Position numbers and translations under genes: made by a program | The notes under the pieces: generated by a model | Seen by the model: the letters and a program-made list of their open reading frames with translations, nothing else | What the model was told of the DNA's origin: nothing | Databases searched by the model: none | Part shown: in pieces, positions 34,592-42,534 of the stretch | How positions within the stretch are numbered: position 1 is the first letter of the stretch | Layout: every line of letters begins with the position of its first letter | Origin: a bacterium | Lineage (GTDB): Bacteria; Babelota; Babeliae; Babelales; RVW-14 | Direction: 5' to 3' | Assembly (NCBI GenBank): GCA_016699045.1 | Contig: CP064957.1 | Location: 868,001 to 932,000 of the forward strand | DNA: 64,000 nucleotides

Positions 34592-35980
34592 ATGAAAAAT
34601 TGGTGCCGTTTTATATTATTATTGCTTGGTATGTTTTTGTCAGTACAGCATGGTGCGTATGCTCATATTGTGGGAAATTCTGCTAAAAAGAAAATTGTTA
34701 TCTTAACGAGCAAGGGTGGCTATACGCATATGGCTGTTGCAAAATCGTTAGAAGAATTTTTTGGGCATGATTATGAAATGATTACGATTAATCCTTTTGA
34801 AACAGTTCTTGTTTCTCTTGATATCGTAAAAAAAATAACCTTCAATAATTATGATGGCGAAGAAGCGTACAATTCGATGCTTCGTTCTGGATGGACGCGT
34901 GTGCTTAATTTTTGTCTGCGCAATATTGGTCTGCCTACTGCCAGACGGCAAGCAAATCAAGTAGAAAAATTATTGACTAATTATTTGGCCGAAATAAAAC
35001 CTGATATGCTTATTTCAGTTATTCCTGTTATTAGTTTGCCGGCTAGCAATGCGGCAAAAAATCTTAATATTCCTTTTTTATTAATTACGTTGGATAACGA
35101 TTTGACGGCATGGGTTCCGGGACTTAAAGACTTAACGCATCAAAAATTTGCGACGACCATTGGTTTTGAAACACCTCTTACCAGGCCTATGCTGCGAGAT
35201 GCAGGTATTCCTGATACACGCATTACCATGTCTGGCTTTCCGGTGCGCAAAGATTTTCTTGAAACCAAGGATATAGCGGCTATAAAAAGGAATTGGGAGA
35301 TTCCTGACGATAAGTTTGTAATAACGTTAGTGATGGGTGGGGCTGGTTCTAATTTGATGTACCGCTACGCTCGTATCATTGCTAAATTAAATCGCGATGT
35401 TCATCTCATGGTGTTGGTTGGCAAGAATGAATATTTGGGCACGCGCTTGAAAAAAATATCGTGCTCAAAGAAAGTATCTTTGCGTGTTGTTGAGTTTACT
35501 GATCGTGTTTCAGACTTGATGGCTGCGTCAGATTTATTAATTACTAAGCCAGGGCCAAGTATTATTACTGAGGCTTTGTACATGAAGCTGCCTATGCTGA
35601 TTGATCATACGACAGTACATCCGTTTTGGGAAAATATTAATATTTCTTTCGTTACCAACAACAGGCTTGGTGATGAAGTTAAGAGCCTTGGTGATCTCAA
35701 GCGCATTATTTATCGTTATATTGATGACCGTAACTATTATCAAGCGATTAAAAGTAATATTACTTCATTTGAAAAAGAGGATTTTTATAAGAAAATAGGG
35801 CACCTGATTAATACCATGTGCCCTCCGAGAAGACTGCGCTTTGTTGATCATCAACAAAACTTTTTGCGTAGTGTTATGACTTCAAAAAGCTCTTATGCTA
35901 AAAATGCTCATATCAATCGATTTTGGTATAATTACTTATGCAGCGGGCGCACCAGGATGAGTGTTGACCGATTTTTTTGA
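34592..35980 (+). CDS. GT28/MGDG-synthase-like glycosyltransferase with signal peptide (copy 2)
   Basis: 462 residues from ATG 34592. Signal peptide MKNWCRFILLLLGMFLSVQH, cleaved near AYA. It aligns throughout with the gene before it: KIVILTSKGGYTHMAVAKSL, KPDMLISVIPVISLPASNAA, VMGGAGSN, FTDRVSDLMAASDLLITKPGPSIITEAL, and the shared ending CPP. It has an extra basic/aromatic C-terminal tail of ~45 residues that overlaps the converging gene at 35936. The pair is a tandem duplication; loss of the second Gly in PGPG>PGPS may alter donor binding. Frame is open to 34556. Confidence 0.82.
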   Translation: MKNWCRFILLLLGMFLSVQHGAYAHIVGNSAKKKIVILTSKGGYTHMAVAKSLEEFFGHDYEMITINPFETVLVSLDIVKKITFNNYDGEEAYNSMLRSGWTRVLNFCLRNIGLPTARRQANQVEKLLTNYLAEIKPDMLISVIPVISLPASNAAKNLNIPFLLITLDNDLTAWVPGLKDLTHQKFATTIGFETPLTRPMLRDAGIPDTRITMSGFPVRKDFLETKDIAAIKRNWEIPDDKFVITLVMGGAGSNLMYRYARIIAKLNRDVHLMVLVGKNEYLGTRLKKISCSKKVSLRVVEFTDRVSDLMAASDLLITKPGPSIITEALYMKLPMLIDHTTVHPFWENINISFVTNNRLGDEVKSLGDLKRIIYRYIDDRNYYQAIKSNITSFEKEDFYKKIGHLINTMCPPRRLRFVDHQQNFLRSVMTSKSSYAKNAHINRFWYNYLCSGRTRMSVDRFF

Positions 35981-36556
35981 TTTGAGATCTTTAACAAATT
36001 GTTGATACGCTTCTTGTGCTTCTTTTGACATACTGTCTTCAATATTTGTGAATAGTGTTGTAAATTCTTTTGCCAAGGAAGCAAGTTGTTTCTTTGTGGT
36101 AATTTCTCGATGGAAGTAGACAAGGATATCTTTTTCGGTTCCATTTAAGAAATTGCTAATGTAGAGTTTTCCAACTTTTTCTTCTGGGAAACTTTCTTTA
36201 ATTAAAGAAAGTACAATCCCGCTAAAATTGCGTACCTCATTAAAGAATTCTTGAATTGGATGAATCATGTGTTGAAGGCGTGTAAGAATAAACGCTTTTT
36301 CTTCAGCGCTTGGTTGTGCGGTATTTTTTGTTTCTACGTTTTCTTTATTTTCCTTGGAGGCATCGCGTTCTTGTTTAAGATCCGTAAGAATGGCTTTGCT
36401 TTTTTGTTTAGACAATTTGATGCGCGCTGCAACGTATGGCATTGTTTGCAATGACATATTCAAAAATTGCATTTCAGGGCTGGTGAGTTGTTTTGCTTCT
36501 ATAAAAAAAGGCATAAGCATAAATACAAAAACGTTGATTACTCTTATTTTTTTCAT
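35936..36556 (-). CDS. Secreted protein of unknown function
   Basis: 206 residues with a signal peptide (MKKIRVINVFVFMLMPFFIEA). The rest is helical and charged, with a Lys/Glu/Asn-rich linker near 60-80 and an amphipathic C-terminal half; it ends HPGAPAA. No family recognised. It overlaps the end of the preceding converging glycosyltransferase gene by 45 bases and lies 19 bases after ybeY on the same strand, so it is probably the last gene of the valS-ybeY unit. Confidence 0.65.
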   Translation of the reverse strand: MKKIRVINVFVFMLMPFFIEAKQLTSPEMQFLNMSLQTMPYVAARIKLSKQKSKAILTDLKQERDASKENKENVETKNTAQPSAEEKAFILTRLQHMIHPIQEFFNEVRNFSGIVLSLIKESFPEEKVGKLYISNFLNGTEKDILVYFHREITTKKQLASLAKEFTTLFTNIEDSMSKEAQEAYQQFVKDLKSKKSVNTHPGAPAA

Positions 36557-36575
36557 AAAATTTCCTTACGATTTA

Positions 36576-37025
36576 TTATTCAACTGTTTTTAAAAGTTTA
36601 CGTTCAACTTTACTCATGATGCGATATTCTTTGTCAGTGATGTGATCATAATTTAAAAGATGTGCGATGCCGTGTGCAAGCAAGGCGGTTACGTGTTCTT
36701 CAAAAGAACGCTCCCACTCAGGTGCTTTTTTTTGTACATATTCAAGCGAAATAATAATGTCCCCAAGATTTTCATCTTCTGGGCAGGTAACAACAATGCG
36801 CTTACCTGCTACCAAGTCTGGATGAAAAGGAAACGATAAAATATCGGTCGGTTTATCTTTTTTACGAAACTCACGATTATATTTTCTGATGGTGTTATTG
36901 GTTGTTAAATAAATCCCAATATCAAAATGTTCGTAGCCAAGGACTGCCAGCATTTTATGCACAGTCTTTTTAATTAATGTTTCATTAACTAAAATTTTGC
37001 GCTGCTTATTAATTATTCTAATCAT
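36576..37025 (-). CDS. ybeY: Endoribonuclease YbeY (rRNA maturation factor)
   Basis: 149 residues. The zinc-binding HGxxHxxxxDH motif is present as HGIAHLLNYDH, preceded by the family block KPTDILSFPF and GDIIISLEYV. YbeY is a metal-dependent RNase needed for 16S rRNA 3' end processing and ribosome quality control. It lies 11 bases after valS on the same strand. Confidence 0.93.
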   Translation of the reverse strand: MIRIINKQRKILVNETLIKKTVHKMLAVLGYEHFDIGIYLTTNNTIRKYNREFRKKDKPTDILSFPFHPDLVAGKRIVVTCPEDENLGDIIISLEYVQKKAPEWERSFEEHVTALLAHGIAHLLNYDHITDKEYRIMSKVERKLLKTVE

Positions 37026-37036
37026 GGATTTACTTT

Positions 37037-39487
37037 CTACTCGAGCCTTAACGATACAGTTGCGGCAAGAATCTCGCCATCAAGGCTTATACGTGTCGCG
37101 CTATCGTTTGCTACAAAAGAAATTGTTTCAGCTTTGGTTATGCCTTGCAACAAAGTAGCTTGGGTACGCAGAGAGTCTAATAAATCTTGGTCTTTACCGC
37201 AAATGGTTAAACATTGCAATGAAGTTTTTAGCGAGACTTGTTGTTCACTTTTAAGTCGGCGTACATGAGCAACAATTGCCAGCACGTGTTCTATGATCTG
37301 CGCACTGGAGCTGTACGATTGAGCAAAGCGTTGGTAGTCAAGTTTGGTGATGTGCAACGAAATCGTGGATTCGTGTTTTTTAAACATCAGCTGATAAATG
37401 CTTTCGGTGATGTGTGGCACAAATGGTGCATACAATTGTAAAATACCAAAGCCAACTTCGTAGAGCGTGTGCTGCGTTCCTTGTATAATTGCTTGATCAT
37501 AATTGGCAGGATTGAATAATTGATCTTTAATTAACTCAAGATAATTATCACAAAAATCATGCCAAAAGAATCGTTCAACAGCATCAAGTGCTTGGCTGTA
37601 TTCGTATTCTTCAAAAGCTTCTTTATATTGCTTTGTGGTTTTTTCGAGTCTATCGAATAACCATTCATTCAATTGATTGAGCGATGGTTTGTTTGTTAAT
37701 GGGCGATAGTCTGCTAAAAAGTCTTTGCAAAATCTAAAAGCGTTCCATAATTTTGTGACTAATTTTTGACCGATTTTAAGCTGATTATCGCTAAAGGCTG
37801 TATCAGTACCAAGTTTGCCGCTTGCGGCCCAAAAACGTATGACGTCTGCAGGAAATTCTTTTAAAAGTCCGTCAGGCGTCATTTTTTCATTTTCTTTAGA
37901 TTTGGAAATTTTTTCACCTTTGCCGGCCAGTACGTGCCCAGAAATCATGATATCATTCCACGGAATTTGGTTGTGGTGATAGTATGATTTTATGATGGTA
38001 TAAAATGCCCACGTACGAATAATGTCATGTGCTTGAGGGCGCATAGACATCGGCATAGAAAATGGTGAGTTGTTGCTTGGCCACAAAGCATTTATTTGCG
38101 GCGTGAGCGATGAAGTGTTCCAGGTATCCATCACATCAGTTTCTGGTGTGAGTGCTGTTGAGCCGCAGTTGGTGCAGCTGCCGCCGGGAAATGCTTGCTC
38201 TTGTGGATCTATTGGTAAATCTTTAAGATCAGCTAAAACAATGGTTTTACAATCGGTACAATGCCACAATGGGAACGGTATACCAAAGAAACGTTGGCGT
38301 GAAATGCACCAGTCCCAGTTTAAATTTTGAACCCAGTCTTTGTAGCGGGCTTTCATATACGCAGGTCGCCAATTAATTTTGTCTGCCAAGGCAATGAATG
38401 TATCTTTGTTTTCAAGAATTTTAACAAACCATTGCTCAAGAATTTGATATTCAATTTCTTGTTTGCAGCGTTCATGGGTATTAACATTGTGCGTAATATT
38501 TTTTTTAGCAATAAGCTTGCCGGTTTGCTCAAGTAACTCAAGTACTTTTTTGCGCGCTTCGTGCACACGCAGTCCTGCAAGTTCGCCTGCCAATGCTGCC
38601 CATTTGCCATCACGGCCAATCGTTTCGATAATTGGCAGCGAATGTTTTTTAAACCAGGCAATATCCATCTGGTCGCCAAAGGTACAACACATAACCAAGC
38701 CAGAACCTTTTTCAGGGTCTACTTGATCGTCAGCAATGAGTGGCACTCTTTTTTCAAAAATTGGCGTAATGGCATACTTGCCCGCCAAGTGTTGGTAGCG
38801 CGCATCGGTGGGATGATAAAATACTGCAACGCATGCAGGCAACAATTCGGGGCGTGTTGTAGCAATGGTTAATTGTTGTCCGTCTTCTGTGGTGAACGAA
38901 ATGTCGTTAAATGTTGTTGCAACTTCCATGTTGTCTATTTCAGCTTGCGCAACTGATGTTTGGCAGGTAGTGCAATACAACGATGGTTCTTGTTTGCGAT
39001 AGACTAATTTTTTATTATATAAATCGATAAAAGAGTATTGAGAAACTTTGCGTACATTATCAGAAATGGTTGAGTAAATTTTTGTCCAGTCAACCGACAA
39101 GCCCATGGTGCGCCACAAGTTTTCAAATAATTTTTCTATGTCGGCAGTTTCTTTTAAACAAAGTGCTACAAATTCAGAGCGCTTCATTAAGTGGGCCTTG
39201 GTCTTATTTTTTTTTTCTACAAAGCGTTCGGTTGGTAGGCCGTTGTCGTCAAAGCCCATCGGATAGAAAACGTTGTAACCTTGCATGCGTTTATAGCGAG
39301 CAACAAGGTCGGCATGAGTGTATGAGAAAACATGGCCAATATGTAATGTACCAGAGACGGTTGGTGGTGGGGTATCAATACTGTAGACTGGTTTTGTGCT
39401 TTCATGATTAAAAGAATAAATAGACTCTTTTTCCCACAATGTACGTGCAGTTTGTTCACATACTAAATGATCGTACCGTTTATCCAT
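37037..39487 (-). CDS. valS: Valyl-tRNA synthetase, archaeal/rickettsial type
   Basis: 816 residues, shorter than the usual bacterial ValRS (~880-950) because the C-terminal coiled coil is missing. HIGH-type TLHIGH at 47-52 within PPPTVSGTLHIGHVFSYTHAD, editing domain with TIATTRPELLPACVAVFYHP, and zinc-ribbon-like Cys pairs (CTTCQTSVAQAE; WHCTDCKTI ... CTNCGS). The second signature is degenerate, KISKSKENEKMTPD. These features match the archaeal-like ValRS also found in Rickettsia and some other bacteria. ATG at 39487; first gene of a valS-ybeY-secreted protein unit. Confidence 0.93.
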   Translation of the reverse strand: MDKRYDHLVCEQTARTLWEKESIYSFNHESTKPVYSIDTPPPTVSGTLHIGHVFSYTHADLVARYKRMQGYNVFYPMGFDDNGLPTERFVEKKNKTKAHLMKRSEFVALCLKETADIEKLFENLWRTMGLSVDWTKIYSTISDNVRKVSQYSFIDLYNKKLVYRKQEPSLYCTTCQTSVAQAEIDNMEVATTFNDISFTTEDGQQLTIATTRPELLPACVAVFYHPTDARYQHLAGKYAITPIFEKRVPLIADDQVDPEKGSGLVMCCTFGDQMDIAWFKKHSLPIIETIGRDGKWAALAGELAGLRVHEARKKVLELLEQTGKLIAKKNITHNVNTHERCKQEIEYQILEQWFVKILENKDTFIALADKINWRPAYMKARYKDWVQNLNWDWCISRQRFFGIPFPLWHCTDCKTIVLADLKDLPIDPQEQAFPGGSCTNCGSTALTPETDVMDTWNTSSLTPQINALWPSNNSPFSMPMSMRPQAHDIIRTWAFYTIIKSYYHHNQIPWNDIMISGHVLAGKGEKISKSKENEKMTPDGLLKEFPADVIRFWAASGKLGTDTAFSDNQLKIGQKLVTKLWNAFRFCKDFLADYRPLTNKPSLNQLNEWLFDRLEKTTKQYKEAFEEYEYSQALDAVERFFWHDFCDNYLELIKDQLFNPANYDQAIIQGTQHTLYEVGFGILQLYAPFVPHITESIYQLMFKKHESTISLHITKLDYQRFAQSYSSSAQIIEHVLAIVAHVRRLKSEQQVSLKTSLQCLTICGKDQDLLDSLRTQATLLQGITKAETISFVANDSATRISLDGEILAATVSLRLE

Positions 39488-39661
39488 GGCCCTGCCTTTA
39501 TGATAAAAAAATGACTGAATGTGGAAATTAGTATATCACAAAATTCAAAATTAAAAACGCACGGATGTCTGTTTTTTGAGTGTTAGTAAATAGCTGGGCA
39601 AAAAATTGCGCAATCATGTTTTCAGATAGTATGAAATAGCGAAAGAGTCTTGATTATTTGC

Positions 39662-39689
39662 TTTACATTCATTGTTCATTTGTTAAAAT
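39662..39689 (+). promoter_or_regulatory. Putative sigma70-type promoter
   Basis: TTTACA, 16-base spacer, TAAAAT, about 75 bases before the start of the secreted low-complexity protein gene. It shares CTTTACATTCATT with the promoter at 8258. Confidence 0.5.
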
Positions 39690-39771
39690 GCAACACGGTT
39701 TTAGCAAGGGTTGTTCATATATTTGCGGCAATTTCTGTTGTTTTTTAATCACACACTCAGGAGATTTTTTT

Positions 39772-41304
39772 ATGTACTTGTTCCATCACAAGACGTTGCG
39801 TTCAGGCATAGCTACGTTACTTGTTGCAGGTTTTTGCTTGTTCAATGTTTATTCAGTCGAAGAAAATAAGGCTTTATCAAGCACCAATGATAAATATTCT
39901 TATGAACAGTTGGCACAAATTACTACCGCAGCGTTGAGAGGCCCAGCGCTTTTCTCGCATATTTATCATGAAAAAAAAGGTAATGTTAAAAGGGCGGCAG
40001 CGCTTGCGGTGTTACTTGATGTGTTACGTGTCAGCAATGGTGTTTTGGCGTTGCATAATTCGACAACAAATAAACAACATTACAATCTTGCGTGGCTTGG
40101 TTATGACGTAGCCGCGTTGTCTGCCGACTTAGTTGCTATGATAACATCTTTTGATGCACCAGAAAAACAAAAAGGTGATGCCAAGCTTCATAAAAAAGTT
40201 GATAAACTTTTAGTAAGTCTTCAATATGTTTTGTTGCCGCTGTCAGAAGCCGTACTGACTACTTTTTCAGCTCTGGCAACTGATAATCCAGAACAACAAG
40301 TAAAAGCTGATGCATTGAATTCTTTTGTTCGTATGGCTTCGGTGTTTTTGGCAAGCAAGCCAAAGTCTCTTGAAGCAAAATTGGAACTTGCGTTGTTGGG
40401 CTTGAGTGCGTGGATGGTATGGCAAGAATTTAAAAAACCAGCAGATGATAAACCCGCAGGAGGCCAACCTGCTGGACAACAATCTCAAGGTTCAGAATCT
40501 GATGACAAAAAATCTGATAGTTCTTTGAATGATAAAGAGCCTGAAAAAGACATTTTAGAAAAGAACGATGTTGAAAATGGTAAAGAAGCTGAGAAAGCTA
40601 ACGCACCATCAGGTTCTGGTGAAAAGCCTATTGCCGCAGAATCTGTGGTTGGTTCTGATGGTCAAGCAGTAGACAAAGTGGCCGAAGAACAAATTTCTGT
40701 TTCTGGTACACAAGCACCTGTTCCTAACTTAGTCCCAGCTCAAGTTATCCCAGTAGCTTCAGGTTCAGAAGTAGAAGCTTCGGTTCAGCAAGCTGCTTCC
40801 AATTCAGAAGCTAATTCAGGTGTAAGAGTTGTTGTAGAGGCGACGCTTACTCAAGACAGAGCTTCGGTTAAGAATGGCTTAGTTCCTCACAATGAATCGG
40901 TAGTTTTGACGATAAATATGCCAGCATTTGTTCCTGACGTAAACTCAGTTCAGAATTTACCAGTAGCTTCAGATTCAGAGGTAGAGGCTTCGGTTCAGCA
41001 ACCAGTTCTTAATGCAGAAGCTGATCAAAATGCGCCAGCTCCAGCTGAGCAAGCAGCTCCATTGCAAGAACTCATTCAAAATTCAAGCGATGCTGAGCCT
41101 GTTGTAAATGCAGTTTCGGAGTCAGTGGCTTTGGCACCAGAAGAAGCAGTTAATCAAGATCTGACAGTAGCTCCAGTTCAAGAAATCAGTGTACCAGCTC
41201 AAACTCAAGCTGATCGTGATCTAGATCTTTCTTTCGCACGAACGCTACAGAATGAGGGGCCTCGTAGAAGTGAGCGCTTAAAAAAACGCATGACGAATGC
41301 TTGA
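39772..41304 (+). CDS. Large secreted protein with low-complexity acidic repeats
   Basis: 510 residues from ATG 39772, which has AGGAG seven bases upstream and a signal peptide (TLRSGIATLLVAGFCLFNVYS). Residues ~40-220 form a helical domain (YEQLAQITTAALRGPALF; AALAVLLDVLRVSNGVLALH). From ~225 the sequence is Pro/Glu/Ser/Ala/Gln-rich and disordered, with an internal duplication: VIPVASGSEVEASVQQ and LPVASDSEVEASVQQ. It ends in basic RRSERLKKRMTNA. Function unknown. The helical domain distantly resembles the protein at 63274-64000. Frame is open to 39658. Confidence 0.72.
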   Translation: MYLFHHKTLRSGIATLLVAGFCLFNVYSVEENKALSSTNDKYSYEQLAQITTAALRGPALFSHIYHEKKGNVKRAAALAVLLDVLRVSNGVLALHNSTTNKQHYNLAWLGYDVAALSADLVAMITSFDAPEKQKGDAKLHKKVDKLLVSLQYVLLPLSEAVLTTFSALATDNPEQQVKADALNSFVRMASVFLASKPKSLEAKLELALLGLSAWMVWQEFKKPADDKPAGGQPAGQQSQGSESDDKKSDSSLNDKEPEKDILEKNDVENGKEAEKANAPSGSGEKPIAAESVVGSDGQAVDKVAEEQISVSGTQAPVPNLVPAQVIPVASGSEVEASVQQAASNSEANSGVRVVVEATLTQDRASVKNGLVPHNESVVLTINMPAFVPDVNSVQNLPVASDSEVEASVQQPVLNAEADQNAPAPAEQAAPLQELIQNSSDAEPVVNAVSESVALAPEEAVNQDLTVAPVQEISVPAQTQADRDLDLSFARTLQNEGPRRSERLKKRMTNA

Positions 41305-41335
41305 TTAATATTTTTAATCTATAATTATTAGGTCA

Positions 41336-41381
41336 AATAAGAGAGAGCCTGTCATTTTAAAATGACAGGCTCTCTCTTATT
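41336..41381. terminator. Long perfect-palindrome bidirectional terminator
   Basis: A ~46-base palindrome: AATAAGAGAGAGCCTGTCAT pairs with its exact complement on the other side of TTTAAA. It separates converging genes ending at 41304 and 41401. Confidence 0.92.
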
Positions 41382-41400
41382 TTAACGTTATGCAAAATTT

Positions 41401-41625
41401 TTAGCGCCCAAAGATTGATTTAACTTTTGCTAAAAATTGATCAATATAATCGGTAGCTTGTTTGATATTGAGAATGGCAAGTCCATAATAAATAAGCAAA
41501 AATCCTGTTACAAAGCAAACGATCTGAAAGATCATTTTAAAGGCGAAAAATATCAGAACAACCCCGCCAATAACAGCAAGTAAGCCTTTAACAATTTCTA
41601 GATTTGGCATATTCATATTATCCAT
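41401..41625 (-). CDS. Small two-helix membrane protein
   Basis: 74 residues with two membrane segments (GLLAVIGGVVLIFFAFKMIF and VCFVTGFLLIYYGLAIL) and a basic amphipathic tail (QFLAKVKSIFGR). AAGGGA precedes the ATG. Family not recognised. It follows another small membrane protein (41817-42035) by about 190 bases on the same strand. Confidence 0.68.
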   Translation of the reverse strand: MDNMNMPNLEIVKGLLAVIGGVVLIFFAFKMIFQIVCFVTGFLLIYYGLAILNIKQATDYIDQFLAKVKSIFGR

Positions 41626-41816
41626 TATTACTTCCCTTTACATTTTTTAGTTAACATTCTACCAATCATTAATGACCGTTGCGTTACTATTTTATATCAG
41701 AAAATATTATATTTTGTACGCCGAGCATAGCAAGATTTGCTTTCATGAAGCAAGATTCTTGAAAAATCTATGGGGTAAGATGACTTTATATGAGGCAGTA
41801 AGAATAGGATTGGATA

Positions 41817-42035
41817 TTATTCTTGATCGTCGTTGATATCGTAAAAATCTCGATGACGGTGTTTTTTGTTGGGTACTGATGACTCGCGAATAAGTCTGAG
41901 GCCAGACAGCAACAAATAAAATCCAAGTACGACAATGAGAAGCCGAATGATGCCAGCGGTAAGAAATGGCATAATAATAAACACACCAAGAAAAGTTAAT
42001 ATGAAACCAACGATAAATTGTGGTGCTCTAAGCAT
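41817..42035 (-). CDS. Small two-helix membrane protein
   Basis: 72 residues: two hydrophobic segments (FIVGFILTFLGVFIIMPFL and IIRLLIVVLGFYLLLSGL) and a charged tail NKKHRHRDFYDINDDQE. AAAGGAA precedes the ATG. Function unknown. It lies 34 bases after the 42070-42534 gene and is probably in the same unit as the DEAD-box helicase. A second frame of 67 codons over the same DNA has no binding site and is ignored. Confidence 0.65.
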   Translation of the reverse strand: MLRAPQFIVGFILTFLGVFIIMPFLTAGIIRLLIVVLGFYLLLSGLRLIRESSVPNKKHRHRDFYDINDDQE

Positions 42036-42069
42036 GGCCGAGTTCCTTTATTGTTTTCATTGTGTACGA

Positions 42070-42534
42070 TTATTGTTGCAACAAAAAATAGATTGAGAGT
42101 GCAAGACACGCCCAAACCTGTAAATGCAGTATAACATGAAGTGTGTTTGGTACAACGTTGGTGCCGCGTTTTGGCAGAAAATGGTGTGTTTTACGATATT
42201 CTCTAAACCCGTGCTTGTGTTGCTCAGAGCTACCCCAAATATAAGGAATCCACCAGGCGCACAAGGTGCCAAGCGTAAGTATGCTGTAAAAAATAATCAA
42301 AATAATGGAAACGCGTTCTGGAAAGTATGGTTGGTACCGAACGGTGAGCAACAATGGCAGCAATACGAAACTGGTATTAATGCAGGTGGTGAGTACACGG
42401 TCGTTAAACGAATGTGCTTTTTTGAGATCGGGAATATTGGTAAATGGTGGGACATGAATCCAATCATGTCCCACCATAAATAGTAACAAAGTAATTTGCA
42501 GAATAATAAAAACTACTACTGCATCAACAATCAT
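42070..42534 (-). CDS. Four-helix membrane protein of unknown function
   Basis: 154 residues, four membrane segments. Between helices 3 and 4 a polar conserved-looking stretch reads SEQHKHGFREYRKTHHFLPKRG followed by NVVPNTLHVILH. I recall uncharacterised bacterial membrane proteins with a similar FLP...D/TNxVPNxxHxxxH motif, but the function is unknown. Its ATG overlaps the stop codon of the upstream helicase gene (TAATG), so translation is coupled. Confidence 0.65.
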   Translation of the reverse strand: MIVDAVVVFIILQITLLLFMVGHDWIHVPPFTNIPDLKKAHSFNDRVLTTCINTSFVLLPLLLTVRYQPYFPERVSIILIIFYSILTLGTLCAWWIPYIWGSSEQHKHGFREYRKTHHFLPKRGTNVVPNTLHVILHLQVWACLALSIYFLLQQ

